Assembly (NCBI RefSeq): GCF_004362055.1
Contig: NZ_SNXB01000002.1
Span: forward strand, 62,001 to 126,000
Source of the DNA: Flavobacterium sp. 245
GTDB lineage: Bacteria; Bacteroidota; Bacteroidia; Flavobacteriales; Flavobacteriaceae
Direction of reading: 5' to 3'
DNA: 64,000 bases
Shown here: positions 17,600-26,845 of the stretch, in pieces
How the letters are laid out: every line of letters begins with the position of its first letter
Numbering within the stretch: position 1 is the first letter of the stretch
Notes under the pieces: model-generated
What the model saw: only the letters and a program-made list of their open reading frames with translations
Told to the model about the DNA's origin: nothing
Database searches by the model: none
Translations under genes and position numbers: made by a program

Positions 17600-18148
17600 T
17601 TACTCTTTCCCTCCAAGTAAATTTTCTTGCCAATCTTTTAGTTCCTGCCATTTTCCTTGATAAGCTAATAAAGCCTGTTTAGCCCAAGTGCTTGGATTAT
17701 GAATAGAATAATTTTCACCGCCGGCATCTAGAATTGACTGTAATTTGTCAGTAGAAGTTTTTGACAATTCATGCCAAGTTGTAATTCCAGCTTCATGATA
17801 CAAAGCTTCTATTTTTGGACCAATTCCTTCCACTATTTTAAAATCATTTTCTTTTATTTTTTTTCCAAAAATAGTTGCTGCCAATACCCCGTCAAATACT
17901 ATAAGGGGTGCCGTTGCAGCAAATGACTGAGGAGCTGCAGTAATTTTTGCTTTTGCGGCTAAATCAGCCTCTAATTGTGCTATTCTTGCATTTAAATTTT
18001 TGGTATTTGCCTTGCAGGCATCTAAATCTTCCTGTAAAGATATTTCAAGCGAATTGTCGCTTTTTGAATTCATTTTCCCTAGTAAGTAACCTAAAATTCC
18101 ACAGATTAATCCCACTAATGCTGGTATTAAGATACAAGGTATATTCAT
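17600..18148 (-). CDS. Membrane-anchored helix-hairpin-helix-like protein
   Basis: A 182-residue protein with one N-terminal transmembrane helix (residues 1-24), a coiled coil (about 35-70) and a C-terminal domain containing VEGIGPKIEALYHEAGITTW followed by LQSILDAGG, which has the IGPKIE hairpin of helix-hairpin-helix folds. Such domains usually bind DNA backbones, but they also occur in envelope proteins of Bacteroidota without known DNA role. The gene lies 16 bases after the OmpA-like gene on the same strand, so the pair is likely an operon acting at the envelope. Function not assigned. Confidence 0.7.
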   Translation of the reverse strand: MNIPCILIPALVGLICGILGYLLGKMNSKSDNSLEISLQEDLDACKANTKNLNARIAQLEADLAAKAKITAAPQSFAATAPLIVFDGVLAATIFGKKIKENDFKIVEGIGPKIEALYHEAGITTWHELSKTSTDKLQSILDAGGENYSIHNPSTWAKQALLAYQGKWQELKDWQENLLGGKE

Positions 18149-18164
18149 GATTATATATTTTTAA

Positions 18165-19076
18165 TTATTTAATTGTAATGACAGTTCTTCTGTTGCTAGC
18201 TTTTCCTTCGGCGGTTGTGTTTTCTCCCACTGGCTCGTCTGGCCCTTTTGATTCGGCAGTTATTCGAGAAGCTTCAATACCGTTTTTAGCTAAATAATTT
18301 TTTGAAAATTCAGCACGCTTTTGCCCCAGAATAATATTAGAATCGCGATTTCCAACATCATCTGTATGTCCCACAACTAAGACAGAAGCATCTTTCACTT
18401 GGTTCATATACTTAACAATATCCGATACTTTTTGCTTTTCGACTGCGGTAAGATTATCGCTTGATTTGTTTGTGTTAAAATGAAGAATTAACGGATCGGC
18501 ATTTATTTTTTCTTTTAAGATGCTCCATTCGTCATTTGCTGTCGTTGTAGTATCAATAGTCTCAAATTTATAATCGGCTGGACCTAAAAGAGTATCTAAA
18601 TCGGTTTTCCATTTATCTATAATTTCGCCTTTTATATCAAATTGAGCTTCCAATAAACCTTTAGAAACAAAATAGTTTTTAATATCATTTGCCCTCGCTA
18701 AAGCAAGATTTTCAAACTTAGTTGTGTTAGTTTCGTCAGAAGTTGCGTAACCTGTGATAGTCACTTTTTGCTTAGGATTGGAAATTAAAAATGTTTTTAA
18801 ATTTTCAACTCCAATGGTTACAGAATCACTTACAGGCATAATCAGTGCAGCACTGTTTTTTAAGAATTTGAGGTTGTCATTAATTCTGAAATTAATTCCC
18901 GAACCATTAAGAACAAAAGGAACAAAATTATTGTCCTTTACTGCAACTGTTGGTACTTTTTCTGTATCAGCGGCTGGTGTTTCCATGCTGCCATTGCAAC
19001 AAAATTTCACATACAAAAATGTACCCAAAATAATGGTTAATGCAATGCCTAAGAGATAAAGTGCTTTTTTAGACAT
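18165..19076 (-). CDS. OmpA family protein with two OmpA-like regions
   Basis: Peptidoglycan-associated protein of 303 residues with an N-terminal membrane anchor (residues 4-22, followed by CCNG). A first OmpA-like region (about 60-140) contains VTITGYATSDETNTTKFENL and ARANDIKNYFV; a second, more canonical one (about 195-303) contains VLVVGHTDDVGNRDSNIILG, RAEFSKNYL and SNRRTVITI. The C-terminal domain has the NxxLGxxRA-type peptidoglycan-binding pattern in slightly altered form. It probably tethers membrane to the cell wall. A CAAATTTA box (19100-19107) on the plus strand is a possible minus-strand -7 element. Confidence 0.87.
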   Translation of the reverse strand: MSKKALYLLGIALTIILGTFLYVKFCCNGSMETPAADTEKVPTVAVKDNNFVPFVLNGSGINFRINDNLKFLKNSAALIMPVSDSVTIGVENLKTFLISNPKQKVTITGYATSDETNTTKFENLALARANDIKNYFVSKGLLEAQFDIKGEIIDKWKTDLDTLLGPADYKFETIDTTTTANDEWSILKEKINADPLILHFNTNKSSDNLTAVEKQKVSDIVKYMNQVKDASVLVVGHTDDVGNRDSNIILGQKRAEFSKNYLAKNGIEASRITAESKGPDEPVGENTTAEGKASNRRTVITIK

Positions 19077-19262
19077 AAGTTCACAAGTTAAGATTCTATC
19101 AAATTTAGCGAAATAAAAACATGTAACATGTTAATAATCAATTAAATTGATAATGTTTTAAAGTTAAGTTCAGGTATTGTCATCTCTTTTTAGCTTTTTA
19201 AAATCATTTCCCGACCTGAATTAAATTAAGTAACTTGCATTAAAATTAATTGAAGTATCAAA

Positions 19263-19739
19263 ATGGTTGAAATTGAAAGAAAGTTTCTTGTAAAATCAGA
19301 AGATTTTAAAGAACAGGCTTTTACTCAAAATAAGATTGCTCAGGGTTATTTAAGCTCTATTCCGGAAAGAACGGTTCGCGTTCGAATTAAGGGAACTAGA
19401 GGCTTTTTAACCATAAAAGGTATTGGGCATCAAGGCGGTATGTCGCGTTTTGAATGGGAAAATGAAATTCCGCTTGAGGAAGCACAAGAATTGCTGAAAT
19501 TATGCGAAAAGGGAAAAATTGAGAAAACTCGTTTTGAAATTAAATCTGGAAACCACATTTTTGAAGTTGATGAATTTTACGGAGAAAATGAAGGCTTGAT
19601 TATGGCCGAAATTGAACTGAAATCAGAAACGGAAACTTTTGAAAGACCAGAATGGCTTGGTGAAGAAGTTACAAATGACGAAAGATATTATAATGCTTAT
19701 TTGAGCAAAAATCCATTTAAAGACTGGAAAAATAATTGA
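19263..19739 (+). CDS. CYTH domain protein (triphosphate tunnel metalloenzyme)
   Basis: A 158-residue soluble protein opening with the hallmark VEIERKFLV (ExExK), followed by alternating charged strands (TVRVRIKGTRGFLTIKG, FEWENEIP, FEVDEFYGENEGLIMAEIEL) that line the tunnel. Family members hydrolyse inorganic triphosphate or nucleoside triphosphates; a few are adenylate cyclases. The single-domain length is that of tripolyphosphatases. It is 3 bases from ypdA, so the two are co-transcribed. Confidence 0.9.
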   Translation: MVEIERKFLVKSEDFKEQAFTQNKIAQGYLSSIPERTVRVRIKGTRGFLTIKGIGHQGGMSRFEWENEIPLEEAQELLKLCEKGKIEKTRFEIKSGNHIFEVDEFYGENEGLIMAEIELKSETETFERPEWLGEEVTNDERYYNAYLSKNPFKDWKNN

Positions 19740-19742
19740 TTT

Positions 19743-20708
19743 ATGGCAGATTATGATTTGATTATTGTTGGTGGCGGTCCAATAGGGCTTGCTTGTGCAA
19801 TTGAAGCTCAGAAGAAAAACTTACGTTATTTAATTATTGAAAAAGGTGCAATTGTAAACAGTATTTTTAATTATCCGCTATACATGACATTTTTTTCTAC
19901 TGCAGAACGATTAGAAATTGGAGATATTCCGTTTAATTGCCTGGCACCAAAACCTGGTCGTCAAGAAGCGTTAGAATATTACAGAAATATCCATCGTTAT
20001 TTTAATTTCTCTATTAATTTATTTGAAAAGGTAACCAAGATTCAGAAAAAGGAGCAAAATCAGTTTGAAATTCTAACGGATAAAAACACTTATACTTCTC
20101 AAAACGTAATCATTGCAACCGGTTTTTATGACATTCCAATTACCATGGAGGTAAAAGGAGAAGAATTGCCAAAGGTTCGTCATTATTATAAAGAAGCGCA
20201 TGAATATGCTTTTCGAAATGTTTTAGTTGTTGGGGCAAATAATTCCTCTGTTGATGCCGCACTGGAATGCTGGCGAAAAGGAGCGAATGTAACAATGGTA
20301 ATTCGTAAAAATGAGATTAACAACAGAGTGAAATATTGGGTTAAACCCGATATTGAAAACCGAATTGCCGAAGGAAGTATTAAAGCTTATTTTGAATCGA
20401 ATATTACTGAAATTCGAGAAGATGAAGTTGAGATTGAAACTCCAAACGGAAAAATTACTATTGAAAATGACTTTGTTTTGGCTTTGACTGGTTATAAACC
20501 AGATTTAAATTTCCTCGAAAATATAGGAATTCAGCTTTCTGAGGATGAATTAAAAACTCCCATTTACAATACGGAAACAATGGAAACAAATGTAGAAGGT
20601 TTATTTCTAGCCGGTGTTGTTTGTGGCGGAATGCAGACGCATAAATGGTTTATTGAGAATTCAAGAATTCATGCTAAAATGATTGTGGATTATATTACTT
20701 CGAAATAG
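19743..20708 (+). CDS. ypdA: YpdA family FAD-dependent reductase (putative bacillithiol disulfide reductase)
   Basis: Flavoprotein of 321 residues resembling YpdA, which uses NADPH to reduce bacillithiol disulfide in Firmicutes; many Flavobacteriia also make bacillithiol. Seen: N-terminal FAD-binding IIVGGGPIGLACAIEA, second Rossmann fold VLVVGANNSSVDAALECW, and the C-terminal GLFLAGVVCGGMQT. The CxxC active site of classic thioredoxin reductases is absent, as expected for YpdA. Located next to SelO and MsrA, giving a cluster with a redox theme, although SelO and MsrA lie on the other strand. Confidence 0.87.
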   Translation: MADYDLIIVGGGPIGLACAIEAQKKNLRYLIIEKGAIVNSIFNYPLYMTFFSTAERLEIGDIPFNCLAPKPGRQEALEYYRNIHRYFNFSINLFEKVTKIQKKEQNQFEILTDKNTYTSQNVIIATGFYDIPITMEVKGEELPKVRHYYKEAHEYAFRNVLVVGANNSSVDAALECWRKGANVTMVIRKNEINNRVKYWVKPDIENRIAEGSIKAYFESNITEIREDEVEIETPNGKITIENDFVLALTGYKPDLNFLENIGIQLSEDELKTPIYNTETMETNVEGLFLAGVVCGGMQTHKWFIENSRIHAKMIVDYITSK

Positions 20709-20715
20709 TTTTTTA

Positions 20716-20851
20716 GCCACTAATTTCACGAATTTTTACTAATTTTTTAAAGAACTGTCACATTGAACGAAGTCTAGCTAGATGCGTATTTCCTCTGGAT
20801 TTCTCTTTAACTAACAATATATAATTTGTGAAAATTCGTGAAATTAGTGGC
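20716..20851. repeat. Long inverted repeat between ypdA and selO
   Basis: gccactaatttcacgaattt plus one T (20716-20736) is repeated perfectly inverted at 20831-20851, a 21-bp stem around a loop of 94 bases. The loop holds gaactgtcacattgaacgaagtc and ggatttctc words related to the elements at 5197 and 15064. It lies between convergent genes. Confidence 0.75.
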
Positions 20852-20862
20852 AAAAAAAAACT

Positions 20863-22431
20863 TTATGAACTACAAGAAAGCATTGAGCAGCCTACTTTTG
20901 ATCTTGCCCAATCTGGACGTTTTGCAAACCATTTTTCATATTCCGTCTGTTCGTCATATGGTTTTTGCAAAAGAGTGTAAAGTTCGTCAATTAATGAATA
21001 ATCTTCTTTTTCGGCAGCGTCGATTGCAAGTTGTGCCATATAATTTCGAAGCACATATTTAGGATTTATCAGGTTCATTTTTTGCGAACGCTCAGCATCT
21101 GATAAATGTTCAGCTTTTAATCTTTCCAAGTAATCAGAAAACCATTTTGTCCAGATTTCTAAAATTTCTCCTGAAACTTCTTCTGGTTTGTAAAATGAAT
21201 ATTTAATTTTTTCAATTGCTTCCGGCGCAAAATCTGACTTTTCAACAGTACTCAAATTTCTGAAAAAGATCGTCATATCTGTTTCTGTTAATTGCAGATT
21301 ATTTTCTAAATCTGAAACTAATTCCTCGTCAGTTTTAGTTGAAGCAAACAATCCTAACTTGCTTAAAAACATGTTTTTATAATCTGAATTAAAATCATTC
21401 ATAAAGGATTCTAATATCTTTTCCAATGGTTCTGCTTCATTAATAAGCGGATAAATTGCATTGGCTAATTGATATAAATTCCATTGCGCAACTTGTGGCT
21501 GATTGCCAAAACGATATCTTCTGTTTTGACTGTCGGTGGTATTTGGTGTCCAATTTGGATCATAGTTTTCAAGCCAGCCGTACGGGCCGTAATCAATTGT
21601 GATTCCATGAATCGACATATTGTCTGTATTCATTACACCGTGTACAAAACCAACGCGTTGCCAATGTAAAATCATTTCACGTGTTGTATTGGCAACTTCT
21701 TTGAAAAATTGCAAATATTGTTCTTTTGGCTCACCGGTAATTTTTGGAAAATAATGTTTGATTGTAAATTCTACAAACTGCTTTAAATTTTTAAGTTCAT
21801 TTCTGGCAGTCAGCATTTCAAAACTTCCAAATCTTATGAAAGAAGGAGCTACACGGCAAACAATTGCGCCTTTTTCATACGCAGGATTTCCATTGTATAA
21901 AATATCACGCAAAACCTGATCTCCAGATAAAAGTAGAGAAAGCGATCGGGTAGTGGGAACTCCTAAATGAAACATGGCTTCGGCACATAAATATTCTCTA
22001 ATAGACGAACGCAAAACGGCCAAACCATCCGCAGTTCTTGAATAAGGAGTTTTTCCAGCGCCTTTTAACTGAAGCGTATAAAATTGATTATTGTTTTCAA
22101 TTTCAGTTAAATTGATTGCACGTCCGTCACCTAATTGTCCAGCCCAGTTTCCAAATTGATGACCAGCATAACACATTGCAAAAGGCTTTGTTTCTGGAAG
22201 AATTTCTTTTCCTGAAAAAGCATTAAGAAATTCTTCAGACTGAATTTCTTCTTTTAAAATTCCAATTAATGACGCAACTTCTTCTGAAGCATGAATCAGT
22301 TTTGGATTTGAAGGAATTGTTGGATTTACATACGAAAACAAAGTATTTTTTACCTGACGAACTTCATTTGTTATATCTGGATCTGCAGGTAATTCGGCTG
22401 TAAATCGATTGTTTATTTTTAGATTTTTCAT
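20863..22431 (-). CDS. selO: Protein adenylyltransferase SelO (YdiU family)
   Basis: Pseudokinase-fold enzyme that transfers AMP from ATP to Ser, Thr or Tyr of target proteins and is linked to redox homeostasis. The 522-residue length is normal. Seen: GDGRAINLTEI, LQLKGAGKTPYSRTADGLAV (glycine-rich and Lys region), REYLCAEAMFHLGVPTTRS, the catalytic/metal region GVMNTDNMSIHGITIDYGPY, and the conserved C-terminal cysteine tail SKVGCSMLSCSS, which carries selenocysteine in some eukaryotic members and cysteine here. Neighbouring msrA on the same strand supports an oxidative-stress role. Confidence 0.95.
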   Translation of the reverse strand: MKNLKINNRFTAELPADPDITNEVRQVKNTLFSYVNPTIPSNPKLIHASEEVASLIGILKEEIQSEEFLNAFSGKEILPETKPFAMCYAGHQFGNWAGQLGDGRAINLTEIENNNQFYTLQLKGAGKTPYSRTADGLAVLRSSIREYLCAEAMFHLGVPTTRSLSLLLSGDQVLRDILYNGNPAYEKGAIVCRVAPSFIRFGSFEMLTARNELKNLKQFVEFTIKHYFPKITGEPKEQYLQFFKEVANTTREMILHWQRVGFVHGVMNTDNMSIHGITIDYGPYGWLENYDPNWTPNTTDSQNRRYRFGNQPQVAQWNLYQLANAIYPLINEAEPLEKILESFMNDFNSDYKNMFLSKLGLFASTKTDEELVSDLENNLQLTETDMTIFFRNLSTVEKSDFAPEAIEKIKYSFYKPEEVSGEILEIWTKWFSDYLERLKAEHLSDAERSQKMNLINPKYVLRNYMAQLAIDAAEKEDYSLIDELYTLLQKPYDEQTEYEKWFAKRPDWARSKVGCSMLSCSS

Positions 22432-22446
22432 TTGAATATTTCTTTT

Positions 22447-22518
22447 GCCACAGATTAAGAAGATATAAAAGATTTTTTAATCTCGATCAATAATAAAAAA
22501 ATCTGTTTAATCTGTGGC
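22447..22518. repeat. Inverted repeat between msrA and selO
   Basis: gccacagattaa (22447-22458) is perfectly inverted as ttaatctgtggc (22507-22518). Its gccac/gtggc ends resemble those of the repeat at 20716-20851. It lies between two same-strand genes. Confidence 0.6.
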
Positions 22519-22524
22519 TAAAAC

Positions 22525-23055
22525 TTAAATTAATCTGTCGGCGTACATTTTTTTCAATTTCTGCACTTTTGGATCAATTACGATCTGGCAGTAACGCGCA
22601 TCCTGATTGTTGTTATAATAGTTTTGATGATCTTCTTCGGCTTCATAAAACACCTCAAAATCAGTTAATTCGGTTACAATTTTGTCATCATAAAAAGGTT
22701 TTACCTCTTCAAAAACTTGCTGTGCGATTTCTTTTTGTTCTAAATCATGATATAAAACAATCGAACGATATTGTGTACCAACGTCTGCACCTTGACGATT
22801 AAGCGTTGTAGGATCATGACTGGTCATAAATATGAAAATCAAATCGTGATATGAAATTATGTCAGGATCAAACGTAACTTGTATCACTTCAGCATGTCCG
22901 GTTCTGCCAGAACACACTTCTCGATATGGCGGGTTCTTAATAAAACCACCAGAATATCCTGATTTTAAAGATTTTACTCCATTCAAACGCTGAATTACAG
23001 CTTCAATACACCAAAAACATCCTCCACCAAAAGTGGCTGTTGCTAAATTTCCCAT
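22525..23055 (-). CDS. msrA: Peptide methionine sulfoxide reductase MsrA
   Basis: Reduces the S-epimer of methionine sulfoxide in proteins. The 176-residue protein shows the active site GGGCFWCIEA with catalytic Cys13 and second Cys16, followed by SGYSGG, YREVCSGRTGHAEVIQVTFDP and the terminal EDHQNYY motif, all typical of MsrA. There is no signal peptide, so it acts in the cytosol. No MsrB is in the window. Confidence 0.97.
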   Translation of the reverse strand: MGNLATATFGGGCFWCIEAVIQRLNGVKSLKSGYSGGFIKNPPYREVCSGRTGHAEVIQVTFDPDIISYHDLIFIFMTSHDPTTLNRQGADVGTQYRSIVLYHDLEQKEIAQQVFEEVKPFYDDKIVTELTDFEVFYEAEEDHQNYYNNNQDARYCQIVIDPKVQKLKKMYADRLI

Positions 23056-23237
23056 AGAATTTGTATTGTTTAAGTTTCTATTGCCCCATTAATCCGATAG
23101 AATATTATGATAAATTACTAAAATAATGTGTATTTAGTTAAATATACTAAACGGTTATGTAATATTTGAAGTTTACAATTGATAAATTCGCAATTTTATA
23201 AAAAAGCCTTTATATTTGCATTCAAACTCTCACTGTA

Positions 23238-24725
23238 ATGAATAGCAAAAATAGTACCATCACTTTAGAAACATATTTTCAGGATTTTCGTAAAAATATT
23301 GTTGGCATAAATCAAGAATTTACTTCGCCTTATGGCAAAAAGCAAATCATTTATACCGATTGGACTGCCAGCGGGAGGTTATATCGCCCTATAGAAGAGA
23401 AGCTTTTGAACCAATTTGGGCCTTTTGTTGCGAATACGCATACTGAAACTACTGTGTCAGGTACTGCCATGACAAAAGCATATCATCATGCCAGACATAT
23501 TATTAAGCGTCATGCAAATGCTAATCAGGATGATGTTTTAATTACAGATGGAACTGGAATGACTGGCGTTATCAATAAATTTCAGCGTATTTTAGGATTG
23601 AAGATTCCAGAGAATCTTAAAAGTTGCACTACTGTTCCTGCAGAAAAAAAACCAATTGTTTTTATCTCGCATATGGAACATCATTCCAACCAGACTTCTT
23701 GGTTAGAAACCATTGCAGATGTTGAAATTATTCCTTCTTGCGAAAAAGGACTTTTCAGTCTTGATCACTTAGAAGAGCTTTTAGAAAAATACAAAGACAG
23801 AACTATAAAAATTGCGTCGATCACTTCGTGTTCGAATGTTACGGGCTTAAAAACTCCTTTTCATGAAGCTGCTAAATTAATGCACCAATATCATGGGGTT
23901 TGTTTTGTAGATTTTGCTTGCTCAGGACCATATGTTGAAATTGATATGCATCCAGCAGATCCTGAAGCGTATTTAGATGCGATTTTCTTTTCGCCTCATA
24001 AATTTTTGGGCGGACCTGGAACTTCGGGGGTTTTGATTTTCAGCAAAAAATTATACAATAATATGATTCCGGATTGTCCTGGAGGCGGTACTGTGAGCTG
24101 GACAAATCCTTGGGGAGAACATAAATATATTGATAATATTGAAGATCGTGAAGATGGAGGAACTCCAGGATTTTTGCAGGTTATAAAAACAGCTCTTGCA
24201 ATTGAACTGAAGAAGGAAATGGGAATTGAAAACATTTTGCAGCGCGAGCAGGAAATTGTTGATTATGTTTTTAATGAATTAGAACCAGTTGAAAATATTA
24301 AGATTTTAGCAGGTCAGCATAAAGACAGATTAGGTGTTGTTTCCTTTTTTATTGAAAACCTTCATTTTAATTTAGGCGTAAAACTGTTGAATGACAAATT
24401 TGGAATTCAGACTCGTGGTGGATGCAGCTGTGCCGGAACTTACGGACACTTTTTGCTTCACGTTGATCAGGAAACTTCAAATAAATTGGTTAATGAAATT
24501 ACGATTGGTGATTTGATCAAAAAACCAGGATGGATCAGAATGTCAATTCACCCAACAACGACTGATGAAGAAATTGCTTATGTGTGTGATAGCATTAAAG
24601 AATTGGCTAAAAACCACGAAACTTGGGCTTTGGATTATTCTTATAATAAAAATACAAATGAGTTTATTCATAAAAATGCAACCTCGTTTGAAGATGAATT
24701 AGTGGAAAGTTGGTTTAAATCTTAA
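23238..24725 (+). CDS. Class V aminotransferase / cysteine desulfurase-like PLP enzyme
   Basis: PLP-dependent enzyme of the class V aminotransferase fold, 495 residues. The Schiff-base lysine is Lys255 in FFSPHKFLGGPGTSG; other conserved parts are TDGTGMTGVINKFQRI, MEHHSNQTSWLE and FVDFACSGPY. The C-terminal RGGCSCAGTYGH holds cysteines near the place where cysteine desulfurases have their catalytic Cys, but the protein is about 90 residues longer than IscS/SufS and the substrate is open. A TATATTTG box at 23211-23218 may be its -7 element. It is monocistronic. Confidence 0.82.
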   Translation: MNSKNSTITLETYFQDFRKNIVGINQEFTSPYGKKQIIYTDWTASGRLYRPIEEKLLNQFGPFVANTHTETTVSGTAMTKAYHHARHIIKRHANANQDDVLITDGTGMTGVINKFQRILGLKIPENLKSCTTVPAEKKPIVFISHMEHHSNQTSWLETIADVEIIPSCEKGLFSLDHLEELLEKYKDRTIKIASITSCSNVTGLKTPFHEAAKLMHQYHGVCFVDFACSGPYVEIDMHPADPEAYLDAIFFSPHKFLGGPGTSGVLIFSKKLYNNMIPDCPGGGTVSWTNPWGEHKYIDNIEDREDGGTPGFLQVIKTALAIELKKEMGIENILQREQEIVDYVFNELEPVENIKILAGQHKDRLGVVSFFIENLHFNLGVKLLNDKFGIQTRGGCSCAGTYGHFLLHVDQETSNKLVNEITIGDLIKKPGWIRMSIHPTTTDEEIAYVCDSIKELAKNHETWALDYSYNKNTNEFIHKNATSFEDELVESWFKS

Positions 24726-24783
24726 GATTTTTTTTAAGCGCAATGTTCGCAAAGAATTACGCGAAGTACGCAAAGTTCAATAA

Positions 24784-24822
24784 AGCAAACCCGATAGGTT
24801 TTTAAAACCTGTCGGGTTTGCT
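24784..24822. repeat. Palindromic GC-core repeat / possible terminator after the aminotransferase gene
   Basis: agcaaacccgataggttt and aaacctgtcgggtttgct form a near-perfect 18-bp stem (one G-T pair) around a very short loop. There is no long T-run. It lies between convergent genes. Confidence 0.65.
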
Positions 24823-24850
24823 GTTTCTTATGAAAAGATATTTCTAGTTT

Positions 24851-24916
24851 AGCCCCGATAGAAACGGCATCCTTTTATGGTGGGGTTCACCATAAAAGAT
24901 ATAGTGGATAGCGGGA
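24851..24916. ncRNA. Structured element, possible Bacteroidota RNA motif or repeat
   Basis: An inner perfect 11-bp hairpin (cttttatggtg/caccataaaag, loop gggtt) sits inside an outer pairing cccg/cggg (24854-24857 with 24912-24915), with conserved-looking single-stranded gaaacggcat and atagtgga between them. I recall similar elements scattered in Flavobacterium intergenic regions, and the layout resembles the Flavo-1 type RNA motif, but this recollection is unverified. The strand is uncertain; I read it on the plus strand. It lies between convergent genes, so it is unlikely to be a cis-regulatory leader. Confidence 0.4.
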
Positions 24917-24960
24917 CTTTAGGTCTTGAAAAAACAGATAATTTCTGCTCCTAAAAAAAA

Positions 24961-26703
24961 CTACATAATTAATCGGACGCCTCCTAAGTCTGAAACTCGG
25001 TAAGAGAATTTGTTTCCGGGTGAAGCAATGAACATGAAGTTCTTTGGGATATTCCATTTTTTGGAAAGCTCATCGATAAGATCAGGGCCAAATGTACCTT
25101 TCATTTCTATATATTCAATATCAATATCATCGTAAGCTCGGTCTAAAACTTCGAGGTCTTTTTTTAAAGCTTCATTGTTGGTCTCGTCAATTTTAACATG
25201 TACGATTTTTAGCTTTTTGGTTGTTTCATTATTTTCGACATATTGCAGCACTTTATTTAACATTGCGATGTCGTCGCCTTTAGTGAAAAAGACAAATTCT
25301 TGTGAATTAATTTTTACGCTTAAATTCTGGAGATAGCGATTACTCACAATTACCATTCGACGCAAAGGCTGATAGAAATATTCGAGCGCTTCGATTAGAA
25401 GTTTGATAAGTGAAACACGGTTGAGCATAACACCAATGAAGATCAAGGACGGAACCATGTATTTTAAAAAGGTGTAAAAGGCATTAATATTTAATTCCAT
25501 GTTGCCGATAAAAGCTGCAATGACAAAAATAACAGCTGTGACAACTGCAATACCGCGGGCGCGCTCTGGCCTTGGCAGTTTTCTACGTTTGAATTTCAAT
25601 AATAAATTTCCGATTCCAAATAGCGCCATTACAGCTAGAAATGAAAAAGTATAAACTCCAGCAAGTGATTCTAAATGTCCTTGTGTAGCAAAAAGTACTG
25701 AAATACAAAGAATTAAAAAACTGACTACAATTCTATAATGCGAACCTCTTTTATTTTGTTTTAAGAAATAGTTTGGCAAAATTCGGTCTAAAGTCATTCG
25801 GTTTAAAAGTCCCGAAACACCTACAAATGAGGTAAGTACTGCACCACATAAAACTAAAACGGCATCGATAGAGATTAACCACGCAAGCCATGAACCGCCA
25901 GTTGTTTCACCTAAATGGGCCAAAAGCGATTCTTTGTTTTCGCCAACTTCGCTTAGCGGAATTACACTTATTAATAAAATTGCAATTGCGGGATTAAAAA
26001 AACTGACGATCGCCCACATATTACGAAGTGTTTTTGGGAAAACTCCGTGTTCTTGTTCTTCTACGAAATTTGCTGAGCTTTCGAAACCTGAGATTCCCAG
26101 CATTGCAGCAGAGAATCCAAGAAAGAGCGCTGTTTTAATATTTCCTGTCGCGAGTGGCGTATGCCAATTTATGCGAAAAGTATCAAGTCCGTTATAAAGT
26201 AAAAACCAAATTGACGCGAGCACCAACAGGGTTAAAGTCGTAATATGGGTAATAAAAATGATAACTGCCACAAATGCGGATTCTCCAATTCCTAAAATGG
26301 CAAGGAAAGTAAATAAAATCAAGATGATGACTGTAGCAATGGTAACATTTAATCCTTCAAAAATTCCATGCAAATAATGCATGCCTTCTGAAGCTGAAAT
26401 AACCGCGGTTGCCATGTAAGACAAAACGGTTAATGTTGCAGCGAGAGACGCTAATTTTTTTGTTGAAGTATTTAATAAAACGTTATAAGCGCCTCCGTTT
26501 AAAGGAATTGCACCAACAACTTCACCATAAATTTTTCGGAATAGAAATAAAACGACCGCTACAATTAATAAAGAAATCCACGCATATTGGCCGGCATATA
26601 ATATAGTCAGTGCCGAAACATAAAGACAGGATGAACTGATATCGTTACCACAAATGGCTGTTGCCTGTAACTGATTTAATTTTTTGTGTACAATTTCTTT
26701 CAT
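24961..26703 (-). CDS. APC-superfamily amino acid permease with C-terminal soluble domain
   Basis: Proton-coupled transporter of 580 residues. It has about twelve transmembrane helices; the APC signatures include GAIPLNGGAYNVLLN in the first third and GISGFESSANFVEEQEHGVF in helix 6. Residues from about 455 to the end form a soluble region (KKLKIVHVKIDETN, AYDDIDIEYIEM) like the universal-stress-protein tails of some APC carriers. The substrate is probably an amino acid or amine, but cannot be resolved. It is transcribed alone. Confidence 0.85.
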   Translation of the reverse strand: MKEIVHKKLNQLQATAICGNDISSSCLYVSALTILYAGQYAWISLLIVAVVLFLFRKIYGEVVGAIPLNGGAYNVLLNTSTKKLASLAATLTVLSYMATAVISASEGMHYLHGIFEGLNVTIATVIILILFTFLAILGIGESAFVAVIIFITHITTLTLLVLASIWFLLYNGLDTFRINWHTPLATGNIKTALFLGFSAAMLGISGFESSANFVEEQEHGVFPKTLRNMWAIVSFFNPAIAILLISVIPLSEVGENKESLLAHLGETTGGSWLAWLISIDAVLVLCGAVLTSFVGVSGLLNRMTLDRILPNYFLKQNKRGSHYRIVVSFLILCISVLFATQGHLESLAGVYTFSFLAVMALFGIGNLLLKFKRRKLPRPERARGIAVVTAVIFVIAAFIGNMELNINAFYTFLKYMVPSLIFIGVMLNRVSLIKLLIEALEYFYQPLRRMVIVSNRYLQNLSVKINSQEFVFFTKGDDIAMLNKVLQYVENNETTKKLKIVHVKIDETNNEALKKDLEVLDRAYDDIDIEYIEMKGTFGPDLIDELSKKWNIPKNFMFIASPGNKFSYRVSDLGGVRLIM

Positions 26704-26845
26704 GATTATTCAAGATTACAACACGATTTACTTTATAATTAACAGCGACAAACTATTTAAAATTTTTATCTGCTGGCAGTTTCCTTTGCTATGAAACTGA
26801 ATTACATTAAGTTAATCTGAATTTTGAATACTCAAGATACGAAGA

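Noticed and set aside
20716..22518. selO as a composite transposon between related repeats
   Set aside because: The flanking repeats share only gccac/gtggc ends, selO has normal codon use, and no transposase is present.
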